Part shown: positions 51,479-62,938 of the stretch, piece by piece
Position numbering within the stretch: the stretch's first letter is position 1
Layout: every line of letters begins with the position of its first letter
From: Apium graveolens
Taxonomy: Eukaryota; Streptophyta; Magnoliopsida; Apiales; Apiaceae
Reading direction: 5' to 3'
Length of the DNA: 64,000 nucleotides
NCBI RefSeq assembly: GCF_009905375.1
Contig: NW_027417670.1
Span: 53,612-117,611 of the forward strand
The notes under the pieces: generated by a model
What the model was told of the DNA's origin: nothing
The model's input: only the letters and a program-made list of their open reading frames with translations
Databases searched by the model: none
Program-made: the position numbers and the translations under genes

Positions 51479-52553
51479 TTAATAATGTGGATTGACCACT
51501 TCACCATCACCAACAACAGGCATGACTGTGATGTGTCTCTCCGGAAAGGCAACATCACCACCACCTGCATGTTTGATGAACTCAGCTGGAGTCATGGAAA
51601 AAGCATGGCAGGCACAAAGGATACGAGTTTCCTCCTGGTTGTACTTGGACAGATACCCATTTATCTTTCGGCCAGAGATGGTAGTACAAACATGTGGCAT
51701 TTCTGAGACTTTCTTGAACTCTCTCCCATTAGCTCGGTTTTGCAGGGAATCCATGGCCTGTGATTTGTTTGTTCATTTAAATAGAATCATAAATGGGAAA
51801 ATTAATTAACAAAGAAAAGAAGGCAATAACAGTGTAAATGTCAAACTGGAGTTGGTGAGGTTCTTCCAAATGACAGAAGATAATGCTTTCAATGTCAATT
51901 CCACAGATCAAATATTATAGAGTAACAAACTCCTCATTTGTGTGCTGATATGGCATAATAAAGAACTAATTCGCGTAAACAAACCCTCTTTATGTTTTTC
52001 ATGATCTATTATAATGTATCTGCTTAATTAATTGGAGCAGTAACATTTTTCATCTATCTAAGATATGAAAAAAAACTAGATGTTCATGCTAAACATTTTT
52101 TGATACCCCGAGACTCCCAATTAAAATCACACACACACAATAATTGGATACAAATGCGAAAAGAGTTGTCTCACAAGTACAAATAAGTGGCAAAAAAATA
52201 CGAAAAGAATGTATGTTACCCTCAATGATTTGATTTTGGAAGTAATTAATTGTTGAAGAGCGCTGGAATGGAGTGACCTCCTGTTAGCATCCATAGGCGC
52301 CAATGACTGTACCTCTTGTCTTCTGGTTTCCATTACCCTCGGGCCAGTTGGAAAGGAAGGCCGCATTTTAACCTCAACACCATTTTCATTAAAAACAGCC
52401 GACCTCCTTTGGTGAGGGTTGATCAAATGAGAAGGTGCACCAGTTAGTTATGATTTCTTTGTGGATCCACACCAAATCTTCCATTCAAGAAAGGCTCAGA
52501 CTTAAATCAATGTCTTCATTGATTTCTTCAACTACAGCCTCCTTTCCTCTCAT
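51479..52553 (-). pseudogene. Ninja/AFP-family gene, copy E, frameshifted but with longer exon 1
   Basis: Exon 1 (52220-52553) loses one T in the EAR region, giving TGA at once, and has further 1-bp losses (near 52448 and 52261). Exon 2 (51479-51757) carries the same 20-bp deletion as D. Unlike A-D it retains 138 bp (52301-52438) whose frame gives PSFPTGPRVMETRRQEVQSL followed by APMDANRRS. This resembles the basic domain of full ninja/AFP proteins. It is therefore a dead copy closer to the ancestral gene. Confidence 0.8.
52301..52438 (-). other. 138-bp exon segment kept only in unit E
   Basis: Absent from A-D, where GGCGC joins directly to ACCAGTTAG. In E the segment is bounded by GGCGC and GGTGC, so a deletion between short similar sequences explains the loss. 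138 is divisible by 3, so the deletion kept the reading frame in A-C. Confidence 0.85.
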
Positions 52554-53297
52554 ACTTGAACAAATAAAACACCAAGATAAATTTTATGAGTAATAAATTA
52601 ATTGATATACAAATCGATAGAGTAGCAAAAGTGATAGTAATACCTTGATGGGGATGCCAGGGGATTGATTGAATGAACCATAGTTAAATGTGAATGCCTC
52701 TTTAATTAACTCTGGGTACTAACTGCAGTAGTCTTGCCACTCTAAAGAGTTGAATACTTCATTTAAGATGAAAGGCAGAGTTGTGTATGTTAGCTCACTA
52801 GGTGCGTGGCAGTATGCTAAGATTGAACTAGTGACAGTATTGACACATTCCAAACAGACAAATGTATGGAACTTATCTATAACCTCTAACTCACTTCTTC
52901 AATGCCCAACGCTCACATGTTTGAGTAAATGTATTCCGTTTACAGACAAAAATTGAGTAACTGAATGACATATAGTTAATTGGTTACGGTTACAAAAATG
53001 AAACTTCCCTACATTTTACTGATTTTTATAAATTCCTAAAATAATAATTTCAATTTTTCTAATTTAACATATTTACTACATTTTTAATATCATCTCAATT
53101 GTTATTATTTACAATTTTTATGATACATTCTAATTAATGACTTAAAATAATGAGATATTATTGATTTTATGAAACTAATATTGATACAATGTCAATAACT
53201 TATCTTTATAGTATTGTATACATCTATTTAATAATATGGATTACTTAAATGGGCAATTTTTAAACAGATTTGATCTATCTTATGTAAAAGATAAAAG

Positions 53298-53437
53298 GGA
53301 TTTTTTTTCAAAAATGTCCAAGTTGCAGAAAATATTTGAAAAAATATGGATCAACCTATGCAACTCATGTGTTGTGCAACCTGTATTCGTATTTTTGCAA
53401 ATATTTTGCTAAAAAGTGGTATTTTTGGTAAATTCCC
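53298..53437. mobile_element. Mutator-like MITE private to unit E
   Basis: A roughly 140-bp insertion relative to A-D. The ends (GGGATTTTTTTTCAAAAATGTCCA and inverted GGGAATTTACCAAAAATACCA) are similar inverted repeats, and the flanks share 7 of 9 bases, the length expected for a MULE target duplication. Confidence 0.5.
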
Positions 53438-54000
53438 AATATATAAAAGGGAATTTATAAAAAATTCTACGATTTTTATGTGACATTAATATCTTATGAA
53501 AATATTTGTAACCATTAAAAGTAACAAATGTAATTTTTTATTTTTATGAAAAATAATTGAAATTAATTTTGTTGCATTTGATTTAAAACTTGTTCTTATG
53601 TAATAAAAATGATTGTAATTACTAAATTTGCAAATAAGTTTGCCAAGTTATTACACTGTTTTGATTTTTTAAAAATAATTTAAAGGTTTGTATTTTTGCA
53701 ATTTATTTTGGAAAATAATCTTTTTTATATTTTTTTTCCATTCTTTATGTCTTTTTGATAAACCCATTTTTTCAATCTGTTTATCTAAATATTACTTAAC
53801 TTTTTATGTATTTGAGAGAATAGTTAAATAATAAAAATACAAATTTTACCAAGACAAAAAGCAAAATAATATTTAAAATACCTAAAATACATATGAGGAA
53901 GAAAAAATATAAATGTTATTAGGATTGACAAAGCTATTAACAAAATTTTATATTTCTTTTTTCAAAAATAATGAAACTCTTGAATGACACCCCACGAACT

Positions 54001-54420
54001 TCATTAATTATAATTTACACTTTTTATTAAAAATTTTCTATTTTACATTATAAATAATTGTTGAACTTCAAAAGGTACTTTAATTATGTAAATATATAAA
54101 TTAATTAAGTAATTTTAATGCATAAATCAAGAAATCGATCAAAGCTAATTTGTGATCTAGCAAAATCTGTAATCAAGCATTTACCAAGTTTTAAGAAATT
54201 GTAGACATTTAATAGAAGATTCGATCAATTTTTATTGTATGTAAAAAATAATTGTAATTTACTTTATTGAATTTGAAATCTAATAATATAAATGCACAAA
54301 CTATTAATTCTATAATAAATATTTTGAAATGTTTGAAAATTTCTATTCCTAATATTTTTTATATATATAGAGTCAAAGAGAAATATCAAAGTATCCCAAA
54401 ATTTTGAAGAAAAAACAGTT
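54001..54420. other. About 0.4-kb sequence private to unit E
   Basis: AT-rich segment with no counterpart at the same place in A-D. No terminal repeats or coding capacity seen, so it may be an insertion in E or a deletion in the ancestor of A-D. Confidence 0.5.
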
Positions 54421-54722
54421 TAATTAACTATTCTTCCCTATTTATATGATTCCTACCAATAAAAAAAATGACATGTATTATTCATGTCTTATTTAGTAAA
54501 AATCTTGTCTTTCTAGAAATGATTTCTCGAAATGAATAATGCTGGATACCAAAATGACTTTGTCAAAATTTAAACATTTTTGTAACAATATTTGAGACAT
54601 CTACATTTTAAACATGTAGCATTGCTATACATGCAATGGTAAGTATTGTCTCCTAGGGACACTATCCTAGCCTGGTAAATATCCTTTAATAACGGAGTTG
54701 AAAACTTCATTCACATTCTTTA

Positions 54723-55153
54723 ATGAAAAACAAATCTCAACATTTTTTAGGCGATGGCATCAACAAGGAAATCACTATTTTAAATCCTAAGAAATACATT
54801 AAAACACCATGGGAAATAACTGGACCATGCTCAAGTCCCGAATACAAAACCGTCATTCCAACTCTCAAAGATGTTCGAGTTTTTTCGCCTGCAACACCCC
54901 CAGCCAATCCCATTGTGCCCCCTCTGATCCCGAAACTGTTTATGATATCCAGTATTATTTTCGCGATCAGCGTCGTAACAGGCCGCCTATTCGAAAGACG
55001 GTTCTGAAGAAAGCCGATGCTGTGAAAATGATGAAATATATGAAAAGTTTTAGTGTGCCTGATTTGCCTCCTGTTTATCTTAACAAAACGGTGGAAGAAG
55101 ATTACAATGCTCGTGGTGGCGGTTACGTGCAACAAATAAGGCAGGTAGCGTAG
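54723..55153 (+). pseudogene. Small conserved plant gene, copy E, single frameshift
   Basis: The best preserved copy. It lacks the 4-bp insertion and the TAA seen in A-D. It reads from MKNKSQ through KTPWEITGPCSSPEYKTVIP and LKDVRVFSPATPPANPIVP, then loses one base near 54919 (CCCACCTCT to CCCCCTCT). The shifted frame continues to SDPETVYDIQYYFRDQRRN, VLKKADAVKMMKYMKSF, VEEDYNARGGGY and a TAG at 55151-55153. About 140 codons in total. Without the one-base loss it would be intact, so a real recent lesion or a sequencing error are both possible. Function unknown. Confidence 0.65.
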
Positions 55154-55192
55154 CTATATATGAATGCATCATAATTCTCAAATAAAGATATC

Positions 55193-55383
55193 CATTGAAC
55201 AGGGGTCCGGGATATTATTAAGCTTGGTATACAGAATTGTGTACAAAAAGTGTAAAAAAAATTTGTACAATGACATGACAATTGATTTGAGATATTTTAA
55301 GGAAAATATTTGGTATACAGAATGGTGTACAAAATTTTGTATATAATGATATGTGGTGTGTTTTAATTTGAATGGGCCCCTGT
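55193..55383. other. Array edge with a short diverged duplication
   Basis: TTGGTATACAGAATTGTGTACAAAA (about 55217) and TTGGTATACAGAATGGTGTACAAAA (about 55310) are two imperfect copies of one block between the array and the CACTA end. No gene. Confidence 0.5.
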
Positions 55384-56281
55384 CACTACAAGAATAATGT
55401 CAATATACATCACACATTAGACATCGGTTAACTTTGCCACTGATGTTAAAAGAAGTATTGACATCACCCCGTATTTTTGTGATGTCTTTATTCTTTATAG
55501 ACATCGGTTATAATTAAACCGATGTCTAAAATTCACCAAAAAATAATAATTTGCGCCCACCTTTTCTTTCCCCCCTTAGTCAAATTTTCATTCAGTTTTA
55601 ATTCTAAATTCCCCCCCAATCCCAAAATTCTCCCCCCTTAACCAAATTTTGGTTCCCCCAAATCAATCTTCAGACACAAAATCAAACCTCTCTCTCTCTC
55701 TCTCGAAACTCTCTCTCTCGATCGAACCTCTCTCCCCTCACAATCTCTCTGAACTCCGGCCATCATCTCACCATCACAATCTCTTCCCTCTCTCTCTCAC
55801 CTCTCTCTCTCGAACTGGAACCTCTCTCTCTCTCTGAACCTCTTTCCGCTCTCAATCTCTCTGTTAAGCCTCTTTCAGTTAACCTATCTACTTCGGTAAG
55901 TGTTGTATCTACTTGAATCGAACTGCTCTTCTCTGCATGAACACCAGTTTTCAAAGTTGAGGATTTTTGAATTCAAAACCCTAATTTTGTAAATTGAGGT
56001 TTTTTCTAATTCGAAACCCTTATTTTTTTTATTAATTTAGTGTCTAAACTTGTTGCTAATACTTTTCTTCTTGTTGTATACATGACCTAATTTGAGAAAA
56101 AGATTTAAAGCTTTAGGTAATTTGGGTGTTTTTGGTTGTTCATTTGTATTTTTGTTTGTTTTTTAATTTTTGTAAATTGTGTAAAGTTCACGATCCTTTC
56201 ATGTCTACTGATTACATGGTATTTTTTAACTTTAATCCTCATTTTTTTGCTTTAGTTGTGATTTCACGAAAGGTATATTGA

Positions 56282-56509
<228 letters not shown>

Positions 56510-56669
56510 TGACTTGGTTTGGAAGTGCAGCAAACTTTCTTGAGTTGTTTTAGGAGTTTGAATAAGTCATTGCAATATACGTTTTAAAATATTATAATAT
56601 CCCTGTTAAATTTTCTGCATTCCATGTTATGAGCATCTTACTTATTCCAAACAACACAACTTTTTCCAG

Positions 56670-56814
56670 AACAAGTATTAAAGCATGTGAATCTTGGGGA
56701 GTATATCAGTTCTAAGGTTCCAAGCCTTAAGACATTGCATAGCAACAAGGCCAATGGTGAAGTAAAGCCTTTCTCGCTGAAATCACTAGCATATACAATG
56801 CAACTACTCTGGAG
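56670..56814 (+). pseudogene. Possible captured exon, unidentified
   Basis: 145 bp between TTTTTCCAG and GAG/GTGAGT, open in one frame with a protein-like translation including VLKHVNLGEYISSKVPSLKT and KPFSLKSLAYTMQLLW. I do not recognise the source. It is called only because splice-like borders and an open frame coincide in an element that already holds a captured exon. Confidence 0.4.
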
Positions 56815-57616
56815 GTGAGTATGTTGATGCAGAAGTATATTGTCACATCAGCATTTAATATTAGGCTTTTCAATGTTTGTTTTTGCTTTCAGCGACGTCT
56901 TTATTGTACCACCCCAGTGTATTCCATTTATAACAATTCCTTTTTTAAAGCATGATTTGCGATATTTCCTCTTTTAGAAAGTATATGCCTTGTAAATAAG
57001 TGATTCTTTATGTTAAATTCTATGTGATTATTGGGTCTGGCCACTCACATTCTCATGGTTAACTTTATCTAAATTATAGTGCACTTGCTCATTCTCAGAC
57101 TCAAATAAATTCAATTTCTATCCCTAGTGAAGAATCTTATAATGTTTGTACAATAGTAAAATACTAAATAGAGTCTACATGTTCTCTTTGATAATTGTGC
57201 ATCCACGGCTGTTGCGAGTGCACTAATTGGAGAGTTGGGATTTACTTGATAATTGACTTGATGCTAATATTATTCGTGTTAGGTAGTAAATTTATTCATA
57301 ACTTGTTTATATCCCAAACTCTAGTTTCACATTTTAAATGTCTTGTATCTCACAATATTGGTCTAACAGAAGTCCTAGGCTGATGATAGATAACTTTCAG
57401 TTTTGGTTGGCAAAACTTCTTTACTGAAAGCCTTGAATCGAACATCAAACTGTTTTTTCTTGTTGTGTTCATGTGTAGGGGCTCACATATGTCTATGGGC
57501 TGGTATACATTTTTATGTTATGCATGTTGTATGTTATGTCTTTGTTAATTAACTTACCGTAAAAGCCTATGAAACCTTGAAACTAACAATTTTAATTTAA
57601 AATGTTTACAATACAG

Positions 57617-57740
57617 ACATGAATTTAAAAATAACCATGGGGAATGGATAAAGTCTGAGAAGCCTATTCTAGACATTGTTGTGACATCACGAATGCATGA
57701 TAGTTTGGATATGACAAATATTGAAACTGAAAACATCTAG
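57617..57740 (+). pseudogene. Possible captured terminal exon, unidentified
   Basis: After AATACAG an open frame of about 40 codons (KNNHGEWIKSEKPILDIVVT, then SRMHDSLDMTNI) ends in TAG at 57738-57740. No family recognised; weak evidence. Confidence 0.3.
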
Positions 57741-58662
57741 AGTGTGAGGAATGACTTGAAATCGGCTCTGTATGCTCTTTTGAAGGATGTACTTTTAAGT
57801 TTGATTGGAACGTTGCTGTATTTTAAAACAACTTATTGATATTCCGCTATTACTAGTATAGTCTAAGTTGTTCTACTGTAACTAGAATTTTAGAAAATAA
57901 AGCGGCTGCTTCGGCATGTTTATATGGTCTTTAATCAAGAGTAGGAGGGTACTGGAGCCTTTTGCTTTTTAAGGAGTTGTGTATTATGTTTAATTTAATT
58001 AGTGTTGAGCAATACTTATGATGATTTAAATTATATTTATTGTGATCTTATGAAGAGATATTTTTCTTCTTTTTAAAGGTCTTGTTCTCTCACTTATTTA
58101 CCATTTTGACTTGTATTTCTGTGTTATTTTTGTCTCTTCTTTTTTATTTTGTTATCTTTCAGGAACATAAACGGTCTTAAAACTACACATTCATCAAAAG
58201 TAGACCTGGCACATTATGTTCTCTTTGCTGTACAGACGAGTTAGCATTTTCTAGTAAATGAGGACACTACTGTTTCTTTGTGCATTCTGTAAACACTAAT
58301 CTCACTTGAATCTAGAAGACAATTTAGCATATGTTATTGATTATTTCTCTCACTTCTTCCTCTGATGCTTCTGAAAATGCACTCCGACACAAGTAAATAG
58401 AAACTCATAAGTAATCAACACTTAGTAACAAACAAGTAGACCCAGCATGCACAACTTGAAATACGACCAGTGTAATAATCGACATTTAGTAAGTTACAGT
58501 AATCTATAACTTAAAACAAGAAAACATAGTACTGGGTACTTGTATTTTTATCAAAGTGGATGGAAAGATTATGATACATGTTAGTTTTGACTTGTATTTG
58601 TGCAACTTGCTTATCTAAGTTGACTGTTAAATTCTTTTACATATGTCTTTTTGGGTGGTTAA

Positions 58663-59149
58663 TGTAACGACCGAGAATTTTGTGTTGTAATTAAGAAAGT
58701 AAAGTATGTGTTATGTGATGAGATTATAATTATGAGATTAAGTGGTGATTATTTGTCTTATCTGTATACTAGAGTTAAGGATCGTGGATAAAAACGTTCC
58801 AATTTAAAGAGTCATCTTAGAAATTAAGCTTGGTGTCGGGCCGTCAGGTAGAACGGAACCCGTCCTAATATGGAATTAATATAAAATGTGAATTATATGT
58901 GAAGTGAATGAATAAAGTATTTTGTCTTAAGAGACGTGTTGATTGGCAAAGATAATGAGAAGCGTAATCGAAATGCTGAGCGTCGGGCCATCAGGCTGAA
59001 CGTGACCCGGTACGCGTAAAAGATGATAAAGATTAAAGAGGGATAGATTCTATGATCAGACCTGAGTCGTTATGTGACTATATGTGTGTGATTGCTTGAC
59101 TGTATGCATGACTATGTGTTCTATGTTAATTTTGTGAATTTTAAAGGAA
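58663..59149 (+). repeat. 5' LTR, truncated at its 3' side
   Basis: Starts TGTAACGACCGAGAATTTTG and follows the 3' LTR for 487 bp, then breaks off after AATTTTAAAGGAA and continues directly into gag coding sequence. About 9 substitutions and 3 indels separate it from the 3' LTR by eye. The rest of the LTR, the primer binding site and most of gag are missing. Confidence 0.88.
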
Positions 59150-62100
59150 GTTCAAAGTTCAGAGGATAGTTTGGGAAGAATGGTGGAGGTCAGAACCAAA
59201 AGTTCCAGAAGTTTAGACCCGGGAATGGAGCTCAGAAGAACCTTTTCCAGAAAGATGGACAATCGAGAAAGGATTGCAGACCTCAGATGCAAGAATGCAG
59301 GAACCGTGGAAAGAGACACCCGGGGAGGTGTAATAAGCTGAACATAACATGTTTCAAGTGCAACCAGAAGGGGCATTATTCTTCAGAATGTTCAAATGGA
59401 GTAAGGAAGCCTGATTTGGCTTGTTTCAAGTGTGGCAAAGTGGGCCATATGGCCAGGAATTGCAAGGAGCCTGTGCAGAAGGCTAATGTTCTCAGAATTG
59501 CTGGACCGTCGTCTCTCCCAGCACCATCAGCTCAACCCAGAGCTAGAACCTTTAACATGACAATGAAAGATGTGGTGCAAGATGTGGACGTGGTAGCAGG
59601 TATGCTTGTTATAAACTCAGTAGAAGTAAAAGTTTTGATGGATTCTGGAGCAACTAGATCTTTTATCTCTGAAAGTATTCTTGATAAAGTAAATTATTTT
59701 GCCTACCCTCTAGAGCCTAATTTGATTATAGAGGTAGCAAATCAAGAGAAAGTTATTGTTAACAAGATTTGTCCTGACTGTGATGTGTCTATAGAAGGTC
59801 GGCACTTTTCTGCTGACTTAATTCCTTTTAAGTTAGGAGAATTTGAGGTTATACTAGGAATGGATTGGTTGTCAAACCATGAGGCGCAAATAGAATGTAA
59901 AAGTAAGAAGGTGAAGTTAAGAACCAAGGATGGTGAGGAAGTGATATTTAAAGGAAAGAGGCAAGAGAAGAAATTTCTAACAGCTATTGAGGTAAGAAGA
60001 TTAATACGTCAAGGATGCGAAGTTTATTTGGCTAATGTCATGGACATGGAAAAAGAATCTATAAAGATCGACGATATTCCGGTAGTAAGAGATTTTCCGG
60101 ACGTGTTTCCTGATGAATTGCCTGGACTACCTCCAGACAGAGAGATTGAGTTTACGATTGACTTGGCTCCTGGTACGGAACCAGTGTCGAAAGCTCCCTA
60201 TCGCATGGCGCCGGTTGAAATGAAGGAATTGGCAGCTCAGTTGCAAGAATTGTTGGACAAAGGAGTGATCCGACCGAGTGTATCCCCGTGGGGCGCACCG
60301 GTGTTGTTTGTGAAGAAAAAGGATGAAAGTATGCGATTGTGTATCGATTACCGTGAGCTGAATAAGTTGACGATCAAGAATAAGTACCCTCTACCGCGGA
60401 TCGACGACTTGTTTGACCAATTGAAAGGAGCTTCGTGCTTTTCAAAGATTGATTTAAGATCTGGGTATCATCAAATTAAAGATCAAAGCGGAAGATATAC
60501 CCAAGACAGCGTTCCGAACAAGATACGGACACTATGAGTTTTTAGTGATGGCATTTGGCTTGACGGATGCGCCAGCTGCATTTATGGATATTATGAATAG
60601 AGTGTTCAAGCAGTATTTGGACAAGTTCGTGATTGGTTTATTGACGATATACTGATTTACTCCAAGACGGAAGGAGATCATAAGGAACATTTGAGGATTT
60701 CCTTGGAAATTCTGTGAAAAGAGAAGCTGTATGCAAAGTTTTCAAAGTGTGAATTTTGGCTAAAGGAAGTACAATTTCTTGGTCATGTAGTTAATAAAGA
60801 AGGAATTAAAGTGGATCCAGCCAAGATAGAAGCTGTGATGAATTGGGAAAAACCCAAGACTCCGACGGAAGTCAGAAGTTTTCTGGGATTAGCCGGATAC
60901 TATAAAAGATTTGTGCAAGATTTCTCTAAGATTGCCGTTCCGTTGACAAAGTTGACGAGAAAGAATGAGAAGTTCGTTTGGACAGAATAGTGTGAGGAAA
61001 GTTTCCAAGAGTTAAAGAAGAGATTGGTAACCGCCCCAGTGTTGGTAATACCAGATGATAAAGGGGAATTTGTGATATTCAGTGATGCTTCCTATAAAGG
61101 ACTTGGATGCGTGTTAATGCAACATGGAAAGGTAATAGCATACGCGTCAAGGCAACTCAAGCCGCATGAGCAAAAGTATCCAACACACGATTTGGAATTG
61201 GCAGCGATTATATTTGCCCATAAGATTTGGAGGCATTATTTGTACGGAGAAAAGTGCGAGATTTATACGGATCATAAGAGCTTAAAGTATATCTTTACTC
61301 AGAAAGAACTGAATATGCGACAAAGAAGGTGGTTGGAATTGATCAAAGATTATGATTGTGCGATAAACTATCATCCTGGAAAGGCAAATGTGGTAGCCGA
61401 TGCTTTAAGTCGAAAGGAAAGGTTGAATATGTTAACGTCATCGGAAGAATTAATCAAGGACTTTGAAAAGATGGAAATAGAGGTGCAGACTCCAGAATGT
61501 GGAAATGAAGCTATGTATGCAATGTGGTTTCAACCTGAAATTTTGGAAAAAATTCGATGCTGTCAAGAGCAAGCAAGTAATGAATCGCGAAAAGGACAAG
61601 TTGACGGGAGAAGAAATTAAAGCTCAAAAGGATGGAAAAGGGATATACCGTGTTAACTCACGTATTTGGATACCTAATGTTGTGGAACTAAAGTACGAGA
61701 TTTTGCAAGAAGCGCATAACTCGAGATTTTCAATTCACCCTGAGAGTACGAAGATGTACCAGGATTTGAAAGAAAATTTTTGGTGGCCAAACATGAAAAA
61801 GGAAATTTCGGAATGGATAAGTAAATGTTACACGTGCCAAAGAGTTAAAGCGGAACATCAAAGGCCAAGCGGATTCAGCCACTGGACATACCCGAATGGA
61901 AATGAGAGCATATAGCGATGGATTTCGTGGTAGGATTACCTAAAACCAAGTCAAATCATGATGCGATTTGGGTGGTAATTGATCGATTGACAAAGTCAGC
62001 ACATTTTTTTGCCGATAAACGAAAGGTTTTCATTAGAGAAGCTGGTCAAATTGTATCTGGATGAGATCGTGATGCGTCATGGAGTTCCTGTATCTATCGT

Positions 62101-62898
62101 GTCTGATAGAGATCCAAGGTTTAATTCGAGATTTTGGCAATTCCATGATCATTTGGGAATGAAATTGAAAATGAGTACGACATATCATCCGCAGACAGAC
62201 GGACAAAGTGAAAGGACAATTCAGACGATTGAAGATATGTTACGAACCTGCGCAATAGATTTCAAAGGAAATTGGGACGATCATTTGCCCTTAATTGAGT
62301 TTTCCTACAACAACAGTTATCACGCAAGTATTGGGACGAAGTTGGTGAGCGCAAGTTAATTGGCCCAGAGCTAGTTCAGCAAACGAAGGAAAAGGTTGAA
62401 ATGATACGAAAAAGATTAATTGCAGCTCAAGACCAACATGCAAAGTACGCAAATCAAGAGCGGAAAGATGTACAATTCGAAACTGGAGACAAAGTCTTGT
62501 TGAAGATATCTCCTTGAAAAGGTTTAACTCGATTTGGAAAGAAAGGAAAGCTAAGTCCAAGGTACATTGGACCATTTGAAGTATTTCGACAAGTTGGGAA
62601 AGTGGCGTATGAATTGGCGCTGCCGCCGCAAATGCAACATCTGCACAATGTGTTTCATGTATCTCTCCTGAAGAAGTATAATGCTGATGTAAGCCATGTG
62701 ATCGAGTTGGAACCAGTGGAAATCCAACCAGATTATCCTATATAGAACAGCCAGTAAAATTTTGGATCGAAAAGAAAGGACACTTAGAAATAAAATTGTA
62801 CCTTTAGTTAGAGTATTGTGGAGAAATCCATAGTCGAGGAATCGACTTGGGAATTAGAAAGCGAAATGAAAGAAAAGTATCCCCATCTATTTGCTTAG
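59150..62898 (+). pseudogene. gag-pol remnant of the Gypsy element
   Basis: Two CCHC knuckles ([14 protein letters not shown] at 59350; [14 protein letters not shown] at 59422); aspartic protease (MDSGATRSF at 59638; GMDWLSNH); RT ([34 protein letters not shown]); RNase H ([24 protein letters not shown]); integrase zinc finger (H-H then CYTCQ) and core with DRDPRF and [16 protein letters not shown] region (RYIGPFEV); chromodomain-like end. Visible lesions: 1-bp insertion near 60480, small change near 60635 just before the RT active-site Asp pair, TGA at about 60716, TAG near 60989, TGA near 61900, 1-bp insertion near 62010, an in-core deletion near 62334 where the family has a conserved block, and TGA near 62516. 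It cannot encode active enzymes. Confidence 0.9.
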
Positions 62899-62925
62899 AT
62901 TAGATTCTGGGGACAAAATCCTTTT

Positions 62926-62938
62926 AAGGAGGGTAGAT
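62926..62938 (+). promoter_or_regulatory. Polypurine tract
   Basis: AAGGAGGGTAGAT lies immediately before the 3' LTR start, where second-strand priming occurs in LTR retroelements. Confidence 0.65.

Larger units (their letters stand above)
24068..55192. repeat. Five-unit tandem array, period about 6.28 kb
   Basis: The same 6.28-kb order of sequence recurs head to tail. Anchors on exon 2 of the ninja-like gene lie at 26360, 32639, 38921, 45205 and 51479 (spacings 6279, 6282, 6284, 6274). Homology begins at AGAAGAGTAGAAAGAAC (24068) and ends at AGATATC (55192). Copies B, C and D are almost identical by eye over their whole length. The left 2 kb of A and the right 3 kb of E are clearly more diverged, as expected at the edges of an array that grows and homogenises by unequal exchange. 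Confidence 0.95.
48266..55192. repeat. Array unit E (6.93 kb), most diverged
   Basis: The last unit. It has many 1-2 base indels relative to D between 49500 and 52300. It retains a 138-bp exon segment missing elsewhere and carries two private insertions (53298-53437 and about 54001-54420). The right edge of homology is AGATATC at 55192. Confidence 0.9.

Noticed and set aside
54737..55135. 132-codon minus-strand frame
   Set aside because: Lies antisense to the small conserved gene, whose plus-strand frames explain the sequence better.
24068..55192. Array considered as satellite DNA or rDNA-like tandem
   Set aside because: The 6.28-kb units contain spliced protein-coding genes and dispersed element relics, so this is segmental gene amplification.
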